From positions 7,479-13,263 of the forward strand of contig DHDT01000073.1 of the NCBI GenBank assembly GCA_002399505.1: 5,785 nt of DNA, written 5' to 3'. Of the stretch, positions 1 through 5,785 are shown in pieces. Made by a program: the position numbers and the translations under genes. The DNA comes from Caryophanales bacterium UBA4869. GTDB taxonomy: Bacteria; Bacillota_I; Bacilli_A; RFN20; CAG-288. The notes beneath the pieces were generated by a model. The model was given only the letters and a program-made list of their open reading frames with translations, was not told where the DNA came from and ran no database searches. The first letter of the stretch is position 1, and each line of letters opens with the position of its first letter.

Positions 1-60
1 TTCTTCTCTCATCCTAAAGAGAAGGAGTCAAACGATTATATAACCGGAAGATTCAGTTAA
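1..60 (+). CDS. pstB: Phosphate ABC transporter ATP-binding protein PstB, C-terminal end only
   Basis: Reading frame 1 from the first base gives 19 residues followed by TAA at 58-60. The peptide ends in DYITGRFS, preceded by a HPKEKESN stretch. Known PstB proteins finish with a nearly identical tail (a 'TEDYITGRFG' type ending after a short 'NPxxKR' segment), so this is the end of the ATPase that powers the PstSCAB high-affinity phosphate importer at the inner face of the membrane. The Walker and signature motifs lie upstream of the window and cannot be checked. The stop is 17 bases before the phoU start, which fits the usual pstB-phoU operon order. The identification rests on a short but very characteristic tail plus its neighbour. 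Confidence 0.88.
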   Translation, partial: FFSHPKEKESNDYITGRFS

Positions 61-77
61 AAGAGGAGAGTAAATTT

Positions 78-728
78 ATGTATAAACTTGATGAAGAGAT
101 AAATCGCATCAATGAGAAGATCTATCAGATGCTTTCAAAGTCGATAGAAAACTGTCGCATTGCCTTCTCATATTATCTTTCAGATTCTGGATATGATGAG
201 AAAATCGTAATAGACGATGATGAAATCAATGCCCTGGAAAGAGAAATAGAATCTCTTTGCATGCAGGTGATGCTGAAAGAAAAAATCTACTCCGCCGACT
301 TGAGAAAAGTAACTGGTGGCTTAAAGATGATTCAGGATATCGAAAGAATCAGCGACCACGCCTTTGATATCAAATGGATGAGCGATGACATCAAGAAACT
401 CCATGATTTAGATAAGATCAGCGAAATAGAAGAGCTCATCTGCATTGTCAATTCCATGATCAAGGAAAGCATGACTTCTTTTGTGACTATGGATGAGACT
501 TTGGCAATGAATGTCATCAGCGAAGATGACAATGCCGATAAGAAATATTGGCAGATTGTCGGATTATTGGCAGTCTTAGCTGATAAAAAAGAAATAACCT
601 CTCTTAATTCCATCTATCAGATCCACATTGACAAATTCCTCGAAAGAATCGGAGATGAGGCGACAAATATTGCCGAATGGGTGATATATATGATAAACGG
701 ATACCACAAAGACAAGGTGATAATTTAA
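78..728 (+). CDS. phoU: PhoU family phosphate signalling protein
   Basis: This 216-residue protein has the usual PhoU length and should fold as two repeated three-helix bundles. Each repeat carries the family signature on its third helix: ERISDHAFDI at residues 89-98 and ERIGDEATNIAE at 189-200. These are the acidic E/D-rich motifs that bind metal ions in PhoU proteins. The segment YSADLRKVTGGLKMIQDIE before the first motif matches the family's 'vA.DLR.i...lki..dlER' pattern. PhoU is a cytoplasmic protein that links the state of the Pst transporter to the PhoR kinase, repressing Pho signalling when phosphate is plentiful. The ATG at 78 is supported by GAGGAG at 63-68, nine bases upstream. The gene sits between pstB and the phoB/phoR pair, the textbook position for this role. 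The second repeat is more diverged in its first two helices. The family call is firm; the exact partner contacts are inferred. Confidence 0.93.
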   Translation: MYKLDEEINRINEKIYQMLSKSIENCRIAFSYYLSDSGYDEKIVIDDDEINALEREIESLCMQVMLKEKIYSADLRKVTGGLKMIQDIERISDHAFDIKWMSDDIKKLHDLDKISEIEELICIVNSMIKESMTSFVTMDETLAMNVISEDDNADKKYWQIVGLLAVLADKKEITSLNSIYQIHIDKFLERIGDEATNIAEWVIYMINGYHKDKVII

Positions 729-761
729 AATAGTAGAGTGAAAGAAAAGAGATAAACCAAT

Positions 762-1430
762 ATGTCATACCTGATTTATTCTGTCGAAGATGATTCTGAC
801 ATCGCCAGAATCATCAATCTGACTTTGACTAAACAAGGATATACGGTGGAGACTTTTTCTACCGGCTCTCTTTTTCTGACTAAGATGAAAGAGAAAAAAC
901 CCGATCTTCTTCTTTTGGACCTGATGCTTCCTGACTATAACGGCTTTGACATCATTAGAAAGATCCGTTCCGACAAAACTAATGATGAAATGCAGATCAT
1001 GATCGTCTCAGCCAAAAATCAGATCATCGACAAAGTAGACGGTCTTGACCTGGGGGCTGATGATTATCTTGAAAAGCCCTTTGATATCTTAGAACTGATA
1101 TCAAGAGTCTCTGCCAAGTTCCGCCGCTATGAAAACCAACAGGTGGTGGAGTCTGGAAACCTCAGAATCGACAACAGAAAACATATCTGTCAGATACATG
1201 ATAAAGAGATAAGTCTCACTAATGCCCAATTCACAATTCTCTTTACTCTGATGAAGAAAAACAATCAGGTAGTCAGTCGGGATGAACTTCTTTCCAAGCT
1301 CTGGGGAGACAGTCAGGCCTGTGAGTCTAGAACTATCGATGTTCATATCAATTCATTGAGATCAAAATTAGGTGAAGAAGGGAAAAAGATAGTCGCTGTC
1401 TACGGAATCGGCTATCGCTTTGTCTTATGA
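762..1430 (+). CDS. phoB: PhoB/PhoP-type response regulator (OmpR family)
   Basis: This 222-residue DNA-binding regulator is of the standard OmpR/PhoB length. The receiver domain (about 3-120) shows the acidic pocket E9-D10-D11, the phosphoacceptor D53 in LLLLDLMLPD, the switch serine S83, and Y102 and K105 in DDYLEKPF. The winged-helix effector domain (about 128-222) includes the recognition-helix pattern SRTIDVHINSLRSKL at 189-203 and the wing motif YGIGYRF at 214-220. Phosphorylation by the downstream PhoR would promote dimer binding to Pho boxes and control of pst and other phosphate-starvation genes. It follows phoU by 33 bases. The ribosome site is weak (an AAGAGA stretch at 747-752), so expression probably depends on the operon transcript. 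The stop overlaps the kinase start as ATGA. In Bacillota the orthologue is often called phoP; the phosphate role is inferred from context, while the family call is certain. Confidence 0.92.
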   Translation: MSYLIYSVEDDSDIARIINLTLTKQGYTVETFSTGSLFLTKMKEKKPDLLLLDLMLPDYNGFDIIRKIRSDKTNDEMQIMIVSAKNQIIDKVDGLDLGADDYLEKPFDILELISRVSAKFRRYENQQVVESGNLRIDNRKHICQIHDKEISLTNAQFTILFTLMKKNNQVVSRDELLSKLWGDSQACESRTIDVHINSLRSKLGEEGKKIVAVYGIGYRFVL

Positions 1431-3139
1431 GTCAGAAAAGATACATCGGTGAGATAATCGCTTTCTGCACGAGCTTTCTTTTACTTTTTGTCTCATTCTT
1501 TTTAGTGGTCTTCTTCACCAGCCAAAGCAATACCGGCGAAGAGCTTTCAACTGACTTGCAGGTCGCCGAAAGCATATTTGTCGGAACTGATGCAAAGGTC
1601 ACGGGTGAAAAGACCGTTGACAGTTTCAAAGGTGATGAAAACAGCAAAATACGTGTCAGCATCATTACTCGTGAAAGCGATAGCGATTATACGATAGTCT
1701 ATGATTCGCAAGGTCTTTATGAGTCGACTGAGAAAGCCGATGAACTGGAAGCTGTTAACCTTGACAAAGAGGTGACCAGAAAATCCAGCTATGGCTATTC
1801 GATGATCTATAAAGCTATTAAGGACAAGGAGAATCCTCTTTATTATGTGAGAGTGGCTATCAAGGAAAGCACGGCCACTAGGCTATCTAAGAACTTCCTA
1901 ATTTACGGATCGGTTATACTTTCAGTTTTACTTACCATGTATGTGTTTTATAAAGTCAACGAATATAAGAAATCGATCCGGCCTTTGAAAGAGCAGATAC
2001 AGAGGCTTTCCTATGTGGCCGGCGAAAACAAGGAATCCTTTGATGACGGAAGCGACTTGTTTACGCTTACGGAATCAGTAAACAAAGTCTCTTCTTCTTT
2101 GGATAGAAAAATAACTGATCTCGAACGGGAAAGAGCCAAAACTCAGATGATTCTCGATTCTATTTCTCAAGGGTTCATGGCTTTGTCCGGTGAGGGTGAA
2201 ATAGTTCTTTTCAATAAAAAAGCCGGCTCTATTTTCGGATATGAGGAAAAAGATGTCATTAATAAAAGATTTGATGTCTTAGTCTTAAACAAAGAATTTC
2301 AGAATAAGATTGAACTTTGCATCAAAACCAAGGAAGATAACCTTTCGTTTGATTATGAAAGACAGGGGCTGATCTATAAAGTCAGTATCATGCCTCTATC
2401 ATATCCTCTGGATGACAGCTCAATATCCGGTCTTGCCATCCTCTTGATGGAAGTGACCAATGAGAGAAATCTTGCTAAGACCAAGAATGATTTCTTCAGC
2501 AATGCCAGCCACGAACTCAAGTCCCCTCTTACTTCAATTATCGGTTATCTGCAGATGATAGAGGAAGGCATACTGAGTTCTGAAGAAGATAAAGAAGAGG
2601 CGATTAAAAAGACCATCTTTGAAGCCAAGAGAATGAAAGACATCATCGCCGATATGCTGACTATCAATACTTTGGAAAACAAAGAAGGCAGGAATGTGGA
2701 GAACATAAATGCCAGAGATTCAATAAAACTAGCTTTAGACGGTCAGCTTCCGCCGATGAGAGAAAAGAAAATAGCCTTAAAAGCCGAATTGACTGATTAT
2801 CAGTTGAAGGCTGACAGAAAAGACTTAGATAAGCTCTTCAGCAATCTGATTTCCAATGCCGTCAAATACAACAAAGAAGGCGGAAGTATCGTGATTAAGA
2901 TGGATAAGGAAAAAAGGGAAATATCGGTCAGTGATACTGGAATCGGCATCAAGGAAGAAAACCTATCGCGGATATTTGAAAGATTTTACCGGGTTGACAA
3001 TTCCCGCGGAAAAGACAACGTCGAAGGGACCGGCTTAGGTCTTGCTATTGTCAGACATACCTGTGAATTATACGGGTATCAGATCAAAGTAAATTCTGTT
3101 TTCGGACAGGGGAGTGAATTCATTATCAAGACAAACTGA
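1427..3139 (+). CDS. phoR: PhoR-type membrane sensor histidine kinase
   Basis: This 570-residue kinase has a first membrane helix at about residues 9-30, an extracytoplasmic domain at about 31-156, a second helix at about 157-176, a HAMP-like linker at about 177-230 (note SIRPLKEQ), a PAS domain at about 238-345, and a HisKA/HATPase core. The phosphorylated histidine is H362 in FFSNASHELKSPLTS. The N box is NLISNAVKYN (N477), G1 is SDTGIGI (502-508), the F box is IFERFYRVD (516-524) and G2 is EGTGLGLAIV (533-542). All catalytic motifs are intact, so it should autophosphorylate and pass phosphate to D53 of the regulator encoded just upstream. HisKA with an internal PAS and a HAMP is the usual Firmicutes PhoR/WalK layout; the pst-phoU context favours PhoR. 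No clear Shine-Dalgarno precedes the ATG, and the four-base overlap suggests reinitiation. The outer domain is hydrophilic and was not recognised. Confidence 0.92.
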   Translation: MSQKRYIGEIIAFCTSFLLLFVSFFLVVFFTSQSNTGEELSTDLQVAESIFVGTDAKVTGEKTVDSFKGDENSKIRVSIITRESDSDYTIVYDSQGLYESTEKADELEAVNLDKEVTRKSSYGYSMIYKAIKDKENPLYYVRVAIKESTATRLSKNFLIYGSVILSVLLTMYVFYKVNEYKKSIRPLKEQIQRLSYVAGENKESFDDGSDLFTLTESVNKVSSSLDRKITDLERERAKTQMILDSISQGFMALSGEGEIVLFNKKAGSIFGYEEKDVINKRFDVLVLNKEFQNKIELCIKTKEDNLSFDYERQGLIYKVSIMPLSYPLDDSSISGLAILLMEVTNERNLAKTKNDFFSNASHELKSPLTSIIGYLQMIEEGILSSEEDKEEAIKKTIFEAKRMKDIIADMLTINTLENKEGRNVENINARDSIKLALDGQLPPMREKKIALKAELTDYQLKADRKDLDKLFSNLISNAVKYNKEGGSIVIKMDKEKREISVSDTGIGIKEENLSRIFERFYRVDNSRGKDNVEGTGLGLAIVRHTCELYGYQIKVNSVFGQGSEFIIKTN

Positions 3140-3142
3140 GTT

Positions 3143-4291
3143 TTAATCTGTCTCTCTGGAATCAGAGAGAAAACGGTCTTCGTCAATATCACTTTCAGGA
3201 CGTACTTTGCTGAAGTCCTTGAAATATCTGTAAGTCTTTTTGAGAAGAGAAGTAAAAGCCTTCTTAGTTTTAGGATCGAGCTTTTGAATCTGCTTGTAGA
3301 TTTTAAAGAAAGACTGGATCTTGTGACGGCCAAGGTCAGCCATGGTTTTGATGTCGGTTCCAGAAACCAGGGAGAAGAGGGTCTCTATTAGAAGGTCCTT
3401 CTCATCGCCTGAAGACTGTTCGATCCAATCATTGAGAGTTTTAGCAGTCTGTGCAACTGAATCTTTCATTACGCCAGTGAGAAAACTGTCATTGACAACT
3501 TTCCAGCTGTACAAAGAGTGCTGCAAGAGCAAAACTGCATCAGACTGGATAATATGGGCTTTATAGTCTGTATCATAAATCTGTCCTATTATCGATTCTT
3601 CCGGAACTAGTTTATAAAGTTTTGCACGATTGTCCTGATAAGATAGCTTTCGGCGAAGATCTTGATTGAGACCCGGGCCATCCAGAGACACTACCTGGTC
3701 GATTCTCTTCTTAAATTTCTCTTTGAAGGTGAGATAAGAATAGAAGGCGAGATTGCCTCCTTTTGAATGACCGACTAAAGTGAAACGATTCTTTTTGAAC
3801 CGAAATTTTCTGAAGATATCATTCAAGTATAGAGAGGCCCTGGTTTGAGCTGGTATGGGGGCTTTAGTTGCCATCTCAAAATCTTCTTTCCATCCTACCC
3901 AGCTAGAATCGGTTCCCCTAAAGGCTAGGATTATTCTCGAGTCTTCCAATTGAAAAGATACAGCAGCAAACTGTTCCGTTTCCTCTTTGGAAAAGACGGA
4001 ACGGAAACCGAATACTTTGATATTCTGAAAACGGGGATTGCCAATCATTCCTAATACGAAGTCTCGATCTTCATCATTTTTGCCGGGTATGTCTAGAAAC
4101 GAACTAATCTTATTGAGCTGATAAAAAGAAACCAGAGTTCTCTCAGAATTGAAATCTGGAAGGAAAACTCCAAAATTGAAATAGCTGAGTTTGGCAAAAC
4201 AGGCCAAGTCCACTTCGGATAGAGGAAGAACAGAAAAAGGGCGGAATTCCTCATTTACATAAGTAGTAATGTTAGTGGTCTCTTTTTTCAT
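3143..4291 (-). CDS. Mbeg1-like (DUF2974) alpha/beta hydrolase, putative lipase/esterase
   Basis: With the ATG at 4291 the protein has 382 residues. It carries the lipase nucleophile elbow VGHSKGGNLA with S176, an AFRGTDSSWVGWKEDF block at 123-138 typical of DUF2974 proteins, a SLDGPGL block at 202-208 (D204 a candidate acid), and HSLYSW at 258-263 whose H258 is the likely catalytic histidine. A serine-esterase or lipase activity is therefore likely; the substrate is unknown. The last 100 or so residues are helical and rich in Lys, Asp and Glu. The frame stays open upstream to a TTG at 4361-4363, which would add a hydrophobic 24-residue leader, but that start lacks a ribosome site and relatives begin near a 'MxNIxxYV' stretch, matching MKKETTNITTYV here. 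ATG at 4297 is an alternative two codons upstream. If the internal ATG is right there is no signal peptide and the enzyme is cytoplasmic. It converges on phoR with a 3-base gap. Confidence 0.82.
   Translation of the reverse strand: MKKETTNITTYVNEEFRPFSVLPLSEVDLACFAKLSYFNFGVFLPDFNSERTLVSFYQLNKISSFLDIPGKNDEDRDFVLGMIGNPRFQNIKVFGFRSVFSKEETEQFAAVSFQLEDSRIILAFRGTDSSWVGWKEDFEMATKAPIPAQTRASLYLNDIFRKFRFKKNRFTLVGHSKGGNLAFYSYLTFKEKFKKRIDQVVSLDGPGLNQDLRRKLSYQDNRAKLYKLVPEESIIGQIYDTDYKAHIIQSDAVLLLQHSLYSWKVVNDSFLTGVMKDSVAQTAKTLNDWIEQSSGDEKDLLIETLFSLVSGTDIKTMADLGRHKIQSFFKIYKQIQKLDPKTKKAFTSLLKKTYRYFKDFSKVRPESDIDEDRFLSDSRETD
3151..3170. terminator. Perfect 8-bp hairpin in the convergent gene junction, possible weak bidirectional terminator
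   Basis: TCTCTCTG at 3151-3158 and CAGAGAGA at 3163-3170 are exact reverse complements around a four-base GAAT loop. Flanking GTTTT (3140-3144) and AAAAC (3170-3174) could add a second, looser stem across a bulge. The hairpin begins 11 bases after the phoR stop and lies within the last codons of the opposing hydrolase gene. No convincing T-run follows it on either strand, so it is not a canonical intrinsic terminator. It could slow polymerase or protect the 3' end of the phoR message. The palindrome is seen directly; the function is inferred. Confidence 0.35.
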
Positions 4292-4297
4292 AACCAT

Positions 4298-4326
4298 ATT
4301 GTAAAGCAATAGAAGAATGGTGACTA
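4298..4326 (-). promoter_or_regulatory. Candidate promoter for the Mbeg1-like hydrolase gene
   Basis: On the minus strand TAGTCA (4326-4321, four of six matches to TTGACA) is separated by 17 bases from TACAAT (4303-4298, five of six matches to TATAAT). Six bases after the -10 element comes the A of the ATG at 4291, so transcription from here would start at or next to the start codon. No ribosome site is visible before either ATG, which fits a leaderless message. Hexamers this loose occur by chance in AT-rich DNA, so this remains a candidate. Confidence 0.38.
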
Positions 4327-4368
4327 GTGCAAAGTATGTACAAAATTCGACAAAAAATGGCAAAAGTA

Positions 4369-4397
4369 ATGCCAGTGTAAGGGCTTTTTGCTATTAT
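4369..4397 (+). promoter_or_regulatory. Candidate promoter for the GH2 glycosidase gene
   Basis: ATGCCA (4369-4374, four of six matches to TTGACA) is 17 bases from TATTAT (4392-4397, five of six matches to TATAAT). Transcription would start near 4403-4405, leaving a very short leader of about 15 bases whose ribosome site sits almost at the 5' end. The element lies in the intergenic region shared with the divergent hydrolase. It is a consensus match only, with no independent support. Confidence 0.38.
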
Positions 4398-4404
4398 TGT
4401 TTAC

Positions 4405-4408
4405 GGAG
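4405..4408 (+). promoter_or_regulatory. Ribosome binding site of the GH2 gene
   Basis: GGAG lies ten bases before the ATG at 4419. It supports that start, since there is no better one nearby and the encoded N terminus (MIKKLFNEGWAYRR) resembles GH2 proteins, which usually begin a few residues before an 'NxGWxF' motif. A TGTTT/AAACA inverted repeat (4398-4402 and 4415-4419) brackets this site. Confidence 0.6.
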
Positions 4409-4418
4409 ACTGACAAAC

Positions 4419-5785
4419 ATGATAAAGAAACTGTTCAATGAGGGCTGGGCCTATCGCAGAGTCGGAGAAGAAAAATATATGGCTGTTACTCTTCCTCATG
4501 ATGCCATGATCCATGAAAAAAGAAGCATTGATGCCAAAGGCGCACACAACATTTCATATTTTGAAGGCTTTGATTATGAATATGTCAAAGAATTCACACT
4601 TGACGAAGACCTGAAAGACAAAAAGATCGTCCTTGAATTCGAAGGCGTCTATCGGGAACCTGTTATTTATGTAAACGGAGTGGAAGCCGGCAGACGTGAA
4701 TACGGCTATACAGATTTTTATCTGGACATCACCTCTCTGATAAAAAAAGACGGCGTCAACCAGATAAAGGTGTTAGCCCATAATAAAGAAGAGCCTAATT
4801 CCCGCTGGTATTCGGGATCGGGAATTTACCGTGATGTCTATATCTACGGCTTTGAGCAAAAGAGCATCGACATAGATGGAGTGAGACTTACTACAATTAG
4901 TTATCAGCCGGCCATAATAAAGACCGAAATAAAGACAAATGACAAAGGCCTTATATCTATTGATGTCTTAGATAATGAAGAAAAAGTTGTTTATTCTTCA
5001 AATATGGAAACTGACGGAAATTCCTCTGTTACTGTCGAACTTGAAAATGCCAGGCTTTGGAGTGAATCCAATCCTTATCTTTACACTTTCAAAATACGGT
5101 TTTACGATGATGTCCGTCTTATTCCCTTTGGCATCAGAAAGATAGAGTATGGACAGGAAGGTCTTTTGATCAATGGAAAGAGAACAATAATCAAAGGAGC
5201 CTGTATCCATCACGACAACGGTCTTCTAGGAGCCTGCGCCTATCCTTTTGCCGAAGAGAGAAAAATACGCATTCTCAAAGAAGCCGGCTATAACGCTATC
5301 AGAAGCGCTCATAACCCCTGCAGCAAAGCTCTTCTTGATGCCTGTGACCGTTTAGGAATGCTGGTCCTTGATGAATATGTCGACTGCTGGTATATCCATA
5401 AGACCAAGTATGATTACTCAACCTATGTGATGAAAAACTACCGCTCTGATTTGAAGGAGATGGTTGACAAAGACTATAACCATCCTTCGGTGATCATGTA
5501 TTCCACCGGTAATGAAGTCAGTGAAACCAGTCAGAGCAAAGGCATAGCCTTTACTAAGACTCTGACCGAAGAACTTCATCGTCTTGATGGAACAAGACCG
5601 GTGACCTGCGGAATTAATATCTTCTTCAATTTCCTCTCTTCCATCGGATTCGGAATATATTCTGATAAGAAAGCTGACAAAGATTCTGAAAAGAAAGCCA
5701 AAGAAAAGAAAAAATCTGTCGGGAGCGAATTCTTCAACAAGCTTACGACGATAGCCGGCGCCGGTTTCATGAAGATGGGAGCCGT
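4419..5785 (+). CDS. Glycoside hydrolase family 2 protein, probable beta-galactosidase, 3' end cut by the window
   Basis: The frame runs open from ATG at 4419 to the window edge, giving 455 codons of a longer protein. Domains in order are the GH2 sugar-binding jelly-roll (about 1-145, with FNEGW, LPHDAM, VNG and RWYSGSGIYRDV), an Ig-like sandwich (about 150-240, ending LWSESNPYLYT and FGIRKIE), and a TIM barrel from about 245 (GACIHHDNG, IRSAHNPCS with R295, VLDEY). The general acid/base is E366 in YSTGNEVSE. The nucleophile glutamate lies beyond the window. These enzymes hydrolyse terminal beta-galactosides or related beta-glycosides by a retaining mechanism. There is no signal peptide, so it should act in the cytoplasm on imported sugars. 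After residue 402 comes an insertion with nine lysines in 18 residues (416-433). Beta-glucuronidase is an alternative that the missing C terminus would settle. It is divergent from the hydrolase gene. Confidence 0.88.
   Translation, partial: MIKKLFNEGWAYRRVGEEKYMAVTLPHDAMIHEKRSIDAKGAHNISYFEGFDYEYVKEFTLDEDLKDKKIVLEFEGVYREPVIYVNGVEAGRREYGYTDFYLDITSLIKKDGVNQIKVLAHNKEEPNSRWYSGSGIYRDVYIYGFEQKSIDIDGVRLTTISYQPAIIKTEIKTNDKGLISIDVLDNEEKVVYSSNMETDGNSSVTVELENARLWSESNPYLYTFKIRFYDDVRLIPFGIRKIEYGQEGLLINGKRTIIKGACIHHDNGLLGACAYPFAEERKIRILKEAGYNAIRSAHNPCSKALLDACDRLGMLVLDEYVDCWYIHKTKYDYSTYVMKNYRSDLKEMVDKDYNHPSVIMYSTGNEVSETSQSKGIAFTKTLTEELHRLDGTRPVTCGINIFFNFLSSIGFGIYSDKKADKDSEKKAKEKKKSVGSEFFNKLTTIAGAGFMKMGA

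Noticed and set aside
332..613. Antisense open frame of 93 residues within phoU
   Set aside because: It is low complexity (Ser/Leu/Ile rich), has no ribosome site and lies wholly opposite a clear PhoU coding frame.
729..761. Possible internal promoter between phoU and phoB
   Set aside because: The 33-base gap has no -35/-10 pair of acceptable spacing; read-through from the pst operon is enough to explain expression.
1101..1346. Antisense open frame of 81 residues within the response regulator
   Set aside because: It is a shadow of the regulator's coding sequence with no recognisable domain or start signal.
3090..3142. Search for an intrinsic terminator of the hydrolase gene inside the phoR 3' end
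   Set aside because: Only a 4-bp CTGT/ACAG stem with a short AATTT after it was seen, too weak to call.
3342..3566. Plus-strand open frame of 74 residues opposite the hydrolase
   Set aside because: It lies entirely opposite conserved hydrolase codons, has no homologous motif and no convincing ribosome site.
4359..4379. Possible PhoB/PhoP box: minus-strand CTTACA and ATTACT spaced by 11 bases
   Set aside because: Matches to the TTNACA repeat are only five and four of six, and the next repeat at the same period is absent, so a link to the phosphate regulator is not supported.
4998..5213. Minus-strand open frames within the GH2 gene (also 5576-5770)
   Set aside because: Both are opposite conserved GH2 sequence and show no family features.

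Overview
The window looks like chromosomal DNA of a low-to-moderate GC Gram-positive bacterium (Bacillota). The reasons are the pstB-phoU-phoB-phoR gene order, the Firmicutes-type PhoR architecture, an Mbeg1-like (DUF2974) hydrolase, a GH2 beta-galactosidase of the kind common in gut Firmicutes, purine-rich GGAG ribosome binding sites and heavy use of AGA arginine codons. TGA works as a normal stop (it ends phoB and phoR) and tryptophan is TGG, so the genetic code is not the Mycoplasma type. An Erysipelotrichia-like or Clostridia-like gut organism would fit, but genus cannot be fixed from this sequence.

Layout: positions 1-60 are the last codons of pstB, the phosphate ABC transporter ATPase. 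They are followed on the same strand by phoU (78-728), a PhoB/PhoP-type response regulator (762-1430) and its PhoR-type histidine kinase (1427-3139). This is the distal part of a phosphate uptake and sensing operon: PstB energises import, PhoU couples transporter state to the kinase, PhoR phosphorylates the regulator, and the regulator controls the Pho genes. The regulator and kinase genes overlap by four bases (ATGA), which suggests translational coupling.

The kinase gene converges on a Mbeg1-like alpha/beta hydrolase gene on the minus strand (3143 to about 4291) with only three bases between their stop codons. A short perfect hairpin (3151-3170) lies in the junction. The hydrolase and a GH2 glycoside hydrolase (4419 onward, plus strand, cut by the window edge) are divergently transcribed from an intergenic region of about 127 bp with candidate promoters in both directions. 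The hydrolase and GH2 genes have no evident functional link to the phosphate module and are probably separate transcription units.

No mobile element, CRISPR array, tRNA or rRNA was seen, and the coding genes look intact apart from the two cut by the window edges. Nothing here clearly amounts to a new system. The points most worth a second look are the start of the hydrolase gene (possible leaderless mRNA), the lysine-rich insertion in the GH2 barrel, the hairpin in the convergent junction and the unassigned sensor domain of PhoR.
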